DNA from: Caenorhabditis elegans
Lineage: Eukaryota > Nematoda > Chromadorea > Rhabditida > Rhabditidae
Reading direction: 5' to 3'
DNA length: 64,000 nt
Assembly: GCF_000002985.6 (NCBI RefSeq)
Contig: NC_003281.10
Coordinates: 3,534,001 to 3,598,000, forward strand
The position numbers and the translations under genes are program-made. Numbering within the stretch: the first letter of the stretch is position 1; every line of letters starts with the position of its first letter. The notes below the pieces were generated by a model. It was not told the origin of the DNA. It ran no database searches and saw nothing but the letters and a program-made list of their open reading frames with translations. Positions 1-12,415 of this stretch are shown here, one piece after another.

Positions 1-660
1 TTCTGAAAGTTTATTTTTATATAAAGAGTACTCTAATTCAAAACTATTTGTCTCAATTTTCATTGATTTTTTAATCGTGTTTTATTAAAAACATACTTTT
101 TTTTAAAAATTATAATAAAAACACGCAAGTTAAAAATCGATGAAGTTTGAAAATTTCGGATAAACGAAACTTTGAAATTACAGTAATCTTTAAAGGCGCA
201 CAACTTTTCGCATTTAGCAAAATGTGAGCGTGTCGAGACCCCGTGTACAGTATTTTTTTGCTAAAAATCTCAAAAAATTTCGCGTCGCGCGTTTCACGAA
301 TCTTAATAACAAAAACGCTTTGAAAAATCGATAAAATCGTAAAAATACCGTACCCCGAACGTAAAGGCGCATCCCTAATTAAATTTCACAAGTGAAAGGT
401 GCATGCGCCTTTAAATGTGGGGTATGGTAGGTTTCGCAAAAAAATTGTTTTTGAGAAAAAAAATCCGTGATTTATAGGAAACATCTGAAAATTAGTGGTT
501 TCTGGCGCCAATTTTCTCACAATTTTCTCAAAAAAAAAGTTCCATTGGTGAAAAATCGAAATTCAAACTAGTTTTTGTTTCGAAAATTGCTGGCACTCCA
601 TACAGACATAAATGAGGGATTGGGACAGGTGGTAAATTGTCGAATTCGTCTTTTTTTTTC
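1..660. other. Intergenic DNA with dispersed repeats, no gene
   Basis: No open frame with splice signals or family similarity is visible. The stretch is AT-rich with homopolymer runs. Around 190-250 it carries a dispersed repeat containing TTTAAAGGCGCAC and GTGTCGAGACC, which recurs in ben-1 intron 1 at about 7205-7290. A small foldback lies at 346-430. Confidence 0.6.
346..430. repeat. Short imperfect inverted repeat
   Basis: The left arm reads TACCGTACCCCGAACGTAAA and continues GGCGCAT. The right arm is its imperfect reverse complement, ATGCGCCTTTAAATGTGGGG followed by TATGGTA. The arms enclose about 20 bp. It looks like a degenerate copy of a dispersed C. elegans foldback repeat. Confidence 0.55.
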
Positions 661-668
661 GAAAAATA

Positions 669-680
669 TTTTATTTATTT
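669..680 (-). terminator. Tandem AATAAA polyadenylation signals for the CFAP20 gene
   Basis: The plus strand TTTATTTATT reads on the minus strand as overlapping AATAAATAAA. It lies about 115 bp downstream of the CFAP20 stop codon, a usual 3'UTR length for a worm gene. Seen in sequence; the actual cleavage site is inferred. Confidence 0.5.
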
Positions 681-790
681 TCTGAAAACGAAAATCACAT
701 GGTTACAAAAGTAAAATAAAAGAAATATGTGAGAATATTAATATATCAGGAGAATCGAAAAAAGAAAGAGAGATCTTAATAAAATTAAAA

Positions 791-3469
791 TTATTCAGAA
801 GTCATTGCGAATGCAGGTGATTGTGTTGATAGTTGTCCACGAATCGGCAGATATAACTTGAATTCAGCTGGCAATTCATCTTCAGTGTACAGACGATCGG
901 CAAAGTAGACACGACGAATACGGCAGTTTGCGTGAATCTGAAATTAATTTTTTAAAAATCGATTTTTCAATTATTAAAGGGCTAGTGGAGATTTTTGCAC
1001 AAAATGTTTAAAAAATGCGGAAAAATACAAATTAAATATATAAATAAAACCCTTTATGTGTTGGAAAAAGACAATTTTTTTTTAATCTGGAGAATTTTCC
1101 GATGTGAAATATTGTGAAATTTTGGTAATTTTTCAACTTTTTAGAAAAAAAAATTTAATTTTAGGGCTAATTTTCTGCAGATTTTTTAAATGATTTTTCT
1201 GACAAAAAAAATCAATTTTTGGTGAATTATTTTGAAATTTTGTTCATTTTTCAACTGATACGTTTTCTTATGTTTTTTTTTAATAAAATGAACAAAATTT
1301 GAAAAAAAAATTTTTGGGTGAATTTTCTGAGCATTTTTTATTATTTTTCCTGCAAAAAATCTTTTGTGTTAGGTTTTTGCTCATTTTTGAAAAGGATATT
1401 GAATTTGAATGTCGTTTTTTTCAATTTTCAGTTTTTTTTTGTGTGGCTTAAAAATCGATAATCTTCCGCTCATTACGGGAATAAAAAATCCTGAGAATGC
1501 GTATTACACACTGTATTTGACGCGCAAAATATCTCGTACCGAAAATTACAGTAATCCTTTAAGTGCTACAGTAGTCACTTGAAGGATTACTGTAGTTTTT
1601 GCTACGAGATATTTTGCGCGTCAAATATGTTGCAAGAGACGCATTTTCAAAATTTTGTGGTCTCGTAATAACTGAACGTTTTGCGGTAAACTCACTGAAA
1701 ATTTGACAAATGCAAAATTAAAAAAAAAACTAATTTTTTTAAAAATTATCAATTTTTAACCGTAATATTTAATTTTTTGAAAATTTCACAAAAAAATTGG
1801 AAAAATCTTGGCTAAATGTGACAAAATCTGACTGTTTTTCGAGTTTTTAATTTTTTTTTTGCAAATTTTTAAAAATTTTATTAAACTGTCTACAATTAAT
1901 TTCTCACTTGAATTCTCAAAGTCTCGACGTAATTTGTTCCATATGCACGCTTCACAAAATCACTGAGATTAAATTGAATTTGATTCCATCCTTCATCCAT
2001 TCTCATTGGCATTGTACAAATAAATGGCTGAAAAAAAAAAGAAATTTAGATAATTTTTCAGTGAAAATTTTTCTAACTTTAACTCTTGTCGCTGATTGAT
2101 AATTTGACGCACGGAATCTTCTCTTGATCTTCTTATCATCAATAATTTGAACTTCAAACGAGAAATATTTATTCATATTTTTCACGACCATCACGAAAAA
2201 TGGAAGTTTTATTCCGAGGGTTTTATCTGGATCAACTGGGCAACTGATGAATGCTGTACTGATATTATTTCCCATTATTTCAAGAACAAGAGATTGAATT
2301 TCTTCGTCAGTTATTCGTTTTACATGTCCATTTTTGATCTGAAATTTGGATATTTTGGCGCGAAAATTTCGTTTTATTCTGAAAATTATTTAAAACGAGC
2401 CCAAAAACCCGAATTTCCAAAAAAAAGAAAAAACTCGAAAAATAGTCAGATTTTGCCACCAATTTTTTGTAAATTTTTTTCAATTTTTTTTTCCAAATTA
2501 AAAACAAATTCAAAAAAAAGTCGTTTTTTTTTCAGAGAACAGTTTTTTCTCAATAATTATTTAAATTTTGTCTTTCTACTAATTTTCAAAAAAAAAATCG
2601 ACAAAAACTGAAAAATCAATTTTTTAAATTATTTTTTTACTAATATGAATTTGTCTGAAAATTAAAAAAAACAATTAAACTTGAAAAAAGGCTATTTTTG
2701 AAATGGAGGTGCAAGCGCGCTCCACGGCCAAAATAAAACGCTCCGCCCCCGAATCATGGGTCTCGTTAGGTATTAGGCGGCAAATTTACTTTAAATTATT
2801 TTTACCGATTTTCTAAAATTTTTCGTTTTTTGAAAATAGTTTTCATGTCGAAATTGATGGAAAAAATTCGATTTTCACAAAAATTATTTTTTTAAAAACG
2901 AGAAAATAATAGAAAATATTTGAATCTACAGTTTTGCCGCCAATACCTAACAAGACCCAATTGTTTGGGGCGGAGCCTTTTTAATTGGCCGTGGAGCGCG
3001 CTTACACCACAATTTAAAAAACTGTTTTTTGTATTTTCTCGAAAAATGTGTATTTTTTTCAAAAATCTATTTTAAAAAATCAAGAAATAATAGTTTTTTC
3101 TCGAATTTTTGAAAAGTTTAATTTTTTTTTTCGAATTTTGGAATTTTTTTCAGACAAATTCATATTATTAAACAGAGAAATCGATTTTTTTTGAAAATCG
3201 GAAAAATACAAAACTTTGATTAATTAATCATTTGATATTTGATTAATGCTGATAAGAAAAAATTTTTAAACTTTTTAAAAGAAAATTGGAAAAATCTGAT
3301 CATTTTTCGAGTTTTTAAACATTTTTTTGCAGAGTTTTTTTTTCTAACTTTCCAAAAATTTAAATTTCAAAAAAAAGATATAAACCTGTGTATCCCAAAT
3401 CTGCAGAGGTTTACTTCCAATACTGTAGAGAACAGAGAGCAATCCACTTTGGAACGTGTTATGAAACAT
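791..3469 (-). CDS. cfap-20: CFAP20/BUG22 (C16orf80) cilia- and flagella-associated protein, four exons
   Basis: Coding exons on the minus strand are 3386-3469, 2078-2338, 1908-2027 and 791-937. They join in phase to 203 residues. The protein is nearly collinear with CFAP20: it starts [20 protein letters not shown], carries [15 protein letters not shown] and [16 protein letters not shown]-type blocks in the second exon, [20 protein letters not shown] in the third, and [16 protein letters not shown] in the last. The family usually has about 190-200 residues; the extra residues are a C-terminal tail after KLYLPIRG. In other organisms CFAP20 binds the ciliary doublet microtubule inner junction and affects tubulin modification, so I infer a role in sensory cilia. 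All introns have GT/AG ends, and the three longest hold foldback repeats. The start is the only ATG matching the conserved N-terminus. The symbol is the orthologue's name and may not be the official worm symbol. Confidence 0.93.
1513..1628. repeat. Foldback element in CFAP20 intron 3
   Basis: Two arms of about 50 bp are near reverse complements. The left contains ATTTGACGCGCAAAATATCT and ATTACAGTAATCCTT; the right contains AAGGATTACTGTAG and AGATATTTTGCGCGTCAAAT. The loop is only about 10 bp. This resembles small non-autonomous DNA elements that are common in C. elegans introns. The GACGCGCAA core recurs elsewhere in the window (27.3, 58.2 and 61.6 kb). Confidence 0.75.
2700..3015. repeat. 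Large inverted repeat (MITE-like) in CFAP20 intron 1
   Basis: The left arm (about 2706-2786) contains AAGCGCGCTCCACGGCCAA, CTCCGCCCC and GGTCTCGTTAGGTATT. The right arm (about 2932-3010) is its imperfect reverse complement, with AATACCTAACAAGACCCAA, GGGGCGGAG and TTGGCCGTGGAGCGCGCTT. About 145 bp of AT-rich sequence lies between. A single-arm relative is at 5049-5125. Confidence 0.8.
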
Positions 3470-3601
3470 TTTCACCTGTTGCTGCTGGCTGGTACTGCAA
3501 ATCGAAAGAAATGAGCTTTTTCGGGTGCCGGAGAGGGGCTCTGGCTCAGAGTTCAGTGTGGCGTGAAATGGCTCAGAGAAACTGGAGCCGGGGGGACATT
3601 G

Positions 3602-3615
3602 GTTGTCATGTCGAC
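3602..3615. promoter_or_regulatory. Candidate X-box (RFX/DAF-19 site) upstream of CFAP20
   Basis: GTTGTCATGTCGAC fits the relaxed RFX consensus RYYNYYATRRNRRC at 13 of 14 positions. It lies about 130 bp upstream of the CFAP20 start codon, within the usual range for ciliary genes. The stricter worm X-box has two mismatches, so this is only a candidate. Confidence 0.35.
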
Positions 3616-3639
3616 GACAGACAGAAAAAGTAATGCAAA

Positions 3640-4325
3640 GAAGCCATCAACTATATATATTTTCTCTAGACACTCTCACATATAATATAGGCCATGAGTT
3701 TTATCGTTTACTAGACAAATTATATTATTATATATATCAGGGAAATTGGAATGTGCGGAAAAGCTCACAGAAGTTGGAGAGAAAATATAGCTCAGAGATG
3801 AGCGGTACATTGGCAAAATTTAAATTTTAAATGAAACATTTGTAATTATTTTTGAAATTAATTTTCATCTAAGTTTCGAAAAGTTGCTCACAAATCAAAT
3901 TTCAGCAATTTGATTTAAAAAAAAAGAATTTTTGTTAATGTTCTGAACATTTGTCGACTTTTCGGTAAATCTAAAAATATAAATTTTCGTTTTTCGATTT
4001 ATTGTGCAAAAAAGCCAAAAAATTTGCTTAAAAATCGATTTTGGGCAGTTTTTTTGAAACTAAATCGAAAAAATTATAAATAATTTTTTTTTTCGATTTT
4101 TTGATCTTCCGGAAAACCGAAAATTAAATATTTTTCCCTCTAAATTTCTGGGAAATACTTTGGGAAATTTTGTAAATGTACCGAACATTTCTGGCAATAA
4201 CGATAGAAATAAGGGAGATTTGAAGTTAAAAAAAGAACAAATTATGGCAGGAAGCAGGCGATACAAATTTTAGAAATTTCAAGTTTTTTTTTCATAAATA
4301 ATTGTTCAAATCATAGTTTTCTATT
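3640..4325. other. Intergenic DNA between CFAP20 and ben-1
   Basis: The part next to CFAP20 is probably its promoter. The part next to 4325 is the ben-1 3'UTR and downstream region. No further gene is visible, and no clear AATAAA was found just after the ben-1 stop. Confidence 0.5.
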
Positions 4326-7593
<3,268 letters not shown>

Positions 7594-7923
7594 TTTTTCC
7601 AAGTTCTTTTTGAAGTTATATGAGAACTGAAATATTGAATATTGAATATTTTGTAACCGGAGTGCAAAACGAGAAGGGTCACGTAGAGGGGAAACAAAAA
7701 GGTAAAATTCGTTGAATTTTAAATTTTAAACTCGCAAACAACGAGTGAGAATGTGAAACAAAAAGGGAAAAAAGCGATTGGAAATTGGGAGCTCCGTCCT
7801 TCTCTTCGTTTGAACTAGCCAGGGGCCAAAATTGGCAGATGGCCATGGGGTCGCGGTGACACCGCCGCGCGGCTAAATTACTTTTACAAGGACGGGGGAC
7901 AAAACAATGACCAATCTTCACAT

Positions 7924-8072
7924 GGTGTCAGAGTGTCTCATTTTGGTTTGATCTACGTAGATCTACAAAAAATGCGGGAGACGAGAGGCATAGTTCTCAA
8001 CTGATTTTGCATTTCGGGCGAAAATTCCCGCATTTTTTGTAGACCAAACTGCAATGAGACAGCCTGGCACCA
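7924..8072. repeat. Foldback element containing TTTGTAGATC arms
   Basis: The left arm runs GGTGTCAGAGTGTCTCATTT, then GGTTTGATCTACG and CAAAAAATGCGGGA. The right arm runs TCCCGCATTTTTTGTAGACC, AAACTGCAATGAGACAG and CCTGGCACC. It is an imperfect palindrome with about 60-bp arms. Related sequence recurs at 36541-36590 and 37169-37280. Confidence 0.8.
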
Positions 8073-8609
8073 CTTAAGTCTTCCGAGAAATAGGGCCCAT
8101 AAATCCCGAAATTTTACAGCTAGAATTATGAAATAGGAGGATAGGAATACTGAAGAAGGTCAGGGGACGCGCTCTTCCAATTCTCGTCAATTATACTCTG
8201 TGTCTCTGTTGTTGTTGTCTTCGTCCTTTCGTCGGAATGCACTCGGAGAGCACAATTGGCTCGCGGAGCCATCGGCGGGGCGCCGCCGCTTCTTCAGAAT
8301 CGATTGTATGCGGCTGCAGCAGCACCAGAGCCCGTTGTTTCGAAATAGGCGGGGAAAGATGGGTGACACGAAAAGGGCACAAACCCAATTTTGTGCTGAT
8401 GATGAGAAGAAGAAGAAGAAGAAGAACAAGGGGAAAGGATAGAGAGGGGAAAGAAAGTTCAGAAATCTAGAGTTTATCTTGATAGGCATGTCATGGATTG
8501 ATGAGTATACTGGAGAAGAAGTATAACGGGTTGTCCCCGGGATTTTAAAATGGAAGAGAATCAGGTCGATTTATAAAGTACAGGGTAGCTATGTATGTAT
8601 CAGGGGTGG

Positions 8610-8872
8610 GTTCTGGCAAATCGGCAATTGTCGGCATTGGAAATTCCGGCAAATTTGCAAGTTGCAGGAATTGAAATTTCCGGCAAATCGACAAATTGCG
8701 GGAATTGGAAATTTACGGCAAATCGGCAAGTTGCCGGAATTGAAATTTCCTGCAAAGCGGCAAATTGCCGAAATTGAAATTTCCGGCAAATCGGCAAGTT
8801 GTCGGAATTGAAATTTCCTGTAAAGCGGCAAATTGTCGGAATTGAAATTTCCAGCAATTTGGCAAGTTGCCG
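8610..8872. repeat. Tandem array of a ~34-bp GCCG-type unit
   Basis: About seven imperfect copies of a unit close to GAAATTTCCGGCAAATCGGC plus AAGTTGCCGGAATT run head to tail. Copies differ by a few substitutions. The long open frames across it on both strands are a by-product of the periodicity, not a gene. Confidence 0.85.
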
Positions 8873-9892
8873 AAGCACATTTTTTCGAAAGAAGGATAAA
8901 AAAGTATCATTAATTCAGTTTTTAAAGTCATCACTGACTGGGAATCGAACAAATTTTCTCTACGGACATTCAAATTTAATATAAACTATCCGTCGGCCAA
9001 TGAAGTTGGGCAGATTTTTAAGTAAAATTAATTTAATTCGAATTTGATTGCACCTGTCGAGTTTTAGAAAAAAAAAATCACATATAAATATTCCGAGTCC
9101 GAAAGTTTAGCCAACACACAAGAATTTGAGTAGAAGATGAGCCAAACAAATGGAAAATGAAGCAATGTGTCCGGATGTGTGGTATCCCGCGGCAATTGGA
9201 TTACCATCGAACACATGGAGAAGACACAATGATACCCTTTAGGGGACACATCTCTTGAAAGAGGACTCTTTCAAATGGAGGGTCATCTGGGAACAAGGGA
9301 GGGAGGAAGAGGAAATGGAGAATTAGAAGCACAAGATGGCTCAAGGGCAAATGTGACGTAGGCGGTGGTAGGTGACAGATGTTTCGAAATGTTTTAGGAA
9401 ATTTTGAATTAATGGAGTAGTTGGGAAATTGTTAAAAATCACTTCTACGATGCCAAAATGAAAGTTTATATTGACAGTCAAAAAGTTGCAATTAATGTGT
9501 TTCGACACTTTTTGAGAAATAGCACTATCGCATGTTCGAATCACTACGATGTTTGAATCAGAGATGTGCGGCAAATTTTCGGCAGACATGAAAAATTTTT
9601 AATAAAAACTTTGCCCAAAACTATTGGTTTCGATCAGAAACTTGATGAAATAAAATATATCATAAAATTCCTTTCATTTTTTATTCAAGAAATCCACACG
9701 CTTATTAGGAAAAAATCGGACGAAAACCAGTGCACTTTTTCCATTAATTTCGGCACTGTTTGAGCTCTAAAAAAGATTGCAATTTAACGAGTGTGACGCA
9801 AATTTGCCGACTTTACCGAAATTGCCGAATTTGCCGAATTTGCGGTGTTCGACAAACATTTAAAAAGTTGATCTGCCGAATTTTGGCACCTA

Positions 9893-11144
9893 TTAGGTTG
9901 GTCAAAAAGTCTTTGCAAAATTTGTACTTTTCTTCATTTCTCAGCGTTAATTCATTTTTTTCTGATTCTGTTTTTTTATTTGCATAGTACGTAATGTGCA
10001 CGTTTAATATATTTGAAAAAACTTTTGGGTGCTGTTCAAAATGACCGAGAATTTGCTCGCCGAACGTCACGCCCTCCGAGGGGTTTTTCTGTACGAGTTC
10101 CCCCAAAGCAGCAATTGCAACGAAGCTCGTCGTAACATGTGTGCAGTGTTAGGCAAGAACTCTGTCACCTACAATACCATGAAGTTTTGGTTCGAAAAGT
10201 TCACGAAAAAGAACTACGATCTCGATGATAAACCAAGATAAGATCGCTCTCGTTTGGATATCGATGAGGATATTTCGAGAGCCCTGGAAGATGATTCAAG
10301 AGCAACGTCACGCGAACTTTCTGCGACTCTCAAGCATCCCCAAAGAATCATCATCAACCATCTCCAAAAAACCGGAAAGATAGAAAAGTTCGGTCAACTC
10401 GTTCCTCACAAATTGTCCGATTCTCAGAAAAATTGCTTTGTGGCCTCTCTCTTTCGCTGCTCACTAGGAAACGAACAACGGACTGGGTTAAGGATATCAT
10501 TACTGGAAATGATAAATGGGTATTGTATGTTAGCCATACCAGGAAAAAAGAGTGGGTCCCGGTCGAGGAAACCGCGACACCTGACCTCAAATGAGAACTT
10601 CACGGAAAAAAGTGCTTCTCTCAATTGGGCGGGACAGTAAGGGTGTCATTTCCAGAGAGCTTCTTCCAGACTTTGCTACAATCAACGCTGGTCTATACTG
10701 CATTTAATTGGAAAAGGTGGTCCATGCTCATCGATTACATCGCCCTAGAGGATCAAAGTTGTTTCTGCTTCATGACAACGCAAGACCGCATACAACTTTT
10801 AAGACCCGCCAGAAGCTCCAGACAGTCGGAATCCAAATTTTGTCTTACCCATCGTATTCGCCGGGCTTGGCTCCTACTGACTACCATCTGTTCCGCTCAC
10901 TCCAGAATCACCTTGCCGGGCAGAAGTTTCATGATCGAAAGGTCGTCGAAACGGGGTTGGACGACTTCTTTGCCTCCTAATCGCAGGAGTTCTAGGCGGA
11001 GGGTACTGTTCAACTTCCGTTGTGTTGGCAAGAAGTCATAGGCATTAATGGTAAATATATTACCCATTGAATCTTGTTCGCTTTGAAAAAATACTACTTC
11101 CAAAAAAAAATCAAAATTTTGCAAAGACTTTTTGACCAACCTAA
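9893..11144 (+). mobile_element. Mariner-family DNA transposon, full length, flanked by TA
   Basis: The element is 1252 bp. Its first 31 bp, beginning TTAGGTTGGTCAAAAAGTCT, are repeated inverted and without mismatch at the right end. Both ends are flanked by TA, the usual mariner target duplication. The interior holds a decayed transposase (10041-10980). Length, ends and the D(34)D spacing place it in the mariner branch of the Tc1/mariner superfamily. The left flank lies in a GCCG-type repeat, so it may have inserted into older repeat DNA. Confidence 0.93.
10041..10980 (+). pseudogene. Decayed mariner transposase
   Basis: The reading starts near 10041 with an N-terminal helix-turn-helix-like region (FLYEFPQSSNCNEARRN). 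In-frame stops occur at 10239-10241, 10592-10594 and 10705-10707, and frame changes lie near 10480 and 10610. The catalytic region is recognisable: HDNARPH and SPGLAPTDYHLF carry the second and third aspartates separated by exactly 34 residues, the mariner D(34)D hallmark. The first acidic motif reads TGNDKW where active members have TGDEKW, so the first catalytic Asp appears to be Asn. The copy cannot make a working enzyme, though its ends could still be used by another source. Confidence 0.88.
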
Positions 11145-11762
11145 TATATCCTAAAATTGAAATAAAAGATAGAATTAACAACACATTTTTTTTCAAAAAA
11201 TAAAAAATCATATAATTTAGAAATGTTTTTTTTTTTTAATTTTTTACTATTTCATTTTGTCATTTAGGTGCCATAGGCATGTCTTAAAGAAATTGCCCGA
11301 AAAAATGACCCCATATACTGGACATCTGCAGGTCATTCCTCTCTTTTTCAATTATTCGGAGAGCCCCTCAGAAGAGGAGGGACCCTTTCAAAATAGTCAT
11401 TGTTTAATTAGAGTGTCTTCATAAAACCGAATTGGATGCCAAAAAGAAGACTCTTTTATGACTTTATTCGGACGGAAAGGGAGAGGAATACTATGTTTCT
11501 TGTCTTCTCGTCAAAACAAAACACAAATGTATAATACATAGTAAAAATTTTTGAAATAAACTGCAAAGATTAGAGCAAATGAAGCAAATAAATTTCATTT
11601 CATAGATATCCGTATTTCGAAAAAAACACAACATATATTCACCGGTATCCGAGGTGAGCTAATTTCAAAAAAGAAATAATAAAAAACTATATATTAGCAC
11701 GAGATTTGGCGTAATTGATTATACATGGTTTGGTAGATATTGTGCAAATGTGTGATGAGCAA
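11145..11762. other. Intergenic DNA, no gene seen
   Basis: AT-rich sequence between the mariner element and the 3' end of the 112-residue protein gene. It probably contains that gene's 3'UTR near 11700-11760. I see no coding exon or clear repeat. Confidence 0.5.
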
Positions 11763-12415
11763 TTAGTTGATTGAAGAGTCGTATCCAGAATCCCCGCTTG
11801 ACAATGACCACTGGTCCACCTAAAATGTTTAGATTAAAGCTATTCGGATTACCATTATTTATTACATATTTAGAAACAAATCTACCTACTGTACGATCAC
11901 GTTTGGTTTAGGTGGTATCCACCTATTTCTAACTCTAGTACAGAATACATGTTCTTGAATTCAGTGATGATTCATTAGTATATTTCAAAAAACAAAGATG
12001 ACGCCTTTTAAGCAAACAATGCTTTCTAGACAAAGCGTCACCTATTTCCTAATCACGCAAGCAAAACTTAAAAAAAGACCAACCGAAACTCCACGAACAC
12101 GAGGTGGTCCCCATTCCTTGCGCATCTTCTCCAGCTCCTCTTGTGACGGGGTCATGGAAACTGAGCTTCTGATAGAGATGGAAATTGACCTGGAAGCTGT
12201 GGAGTCTGGGGATGAAGAGCGACTGACTGTTGGCGTTTGGACGTAGTAGGTAGCTTCGGCACGATTTTGACGAACGCTGGGATAGTTCTGGAAAAATAGA
12301 AGAATGCATAAACTTTAAATTCTAGCTATAAACTTACGAATGTTGAGCCCTCTGATTCGTTGCTGCCAATGCATCTACGAAGAAACGCTCGGATTCTGTG
12401 AAGTAAGCGAACCAT
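11763..12415 (-). CDS. Small basic/Ser-rich protein with C-terminal DSGYDS motif, three exons
   Basis: Coding exons on the minus strand are 12338-12415, 12084-12287 and 11763-11819, joined at phase 0 to 112 residues. I do not recognise the family. The N-terminus (MVRLLHRIRAFLRRC) is strongly basic and amphipathic. The middle is rich in Ser/Thr (VSRSSSPDSTASRSISISIR), followed by a short charged stretch, QEELEKMRKEWGPPRVRG. The C-terminus reads WSLSSGDSGYDSSIN. DSGYDS at residues 104-109 matches the DSGxxS phosphodegron read by beta-TrCP-type F-box proteins. No membrane segment or signal peptide is seen. A TTTCAG acceptor lies immediately 5' of the ATG, fitting spliced-leader addition. The SP sites and degron suggest a short-lived regulated protein, but this is inference. 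Confidence 0.72.

Larger units (their letters stand above)
7594..9892. other. ben-1 upstream region and repeat-rich intergenic DNA
   Basis: No gene is supported. The part from 7594 to about 8500 is probably the ben-1 promoter and 5' region, with a pyrimidine-rich patch at 8195-8230 and a GAA-type microsatellite at about 8403-8428. A foldback lies at 7924-8072, a 34-bp tandem array at 8610-8872 and a GCCG-type repeat near 9800-9880. Open frames here are short and overlap on both strands. Confidence 0.5.

Noticed and set aside
8187-8489. Overlapping open frames of 77-100 codons on both strands
   Set aside because: They arise from GAA/TTC-type low complexity and pyrimidine-rich promoter DNA. 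There is no splice structure or family similarity.
8589-8973. Several open frames rich in CRKFQFRQ-type repeats
   Set aside because: These are translations of the 34-bp tandem repeat, present on both strands.
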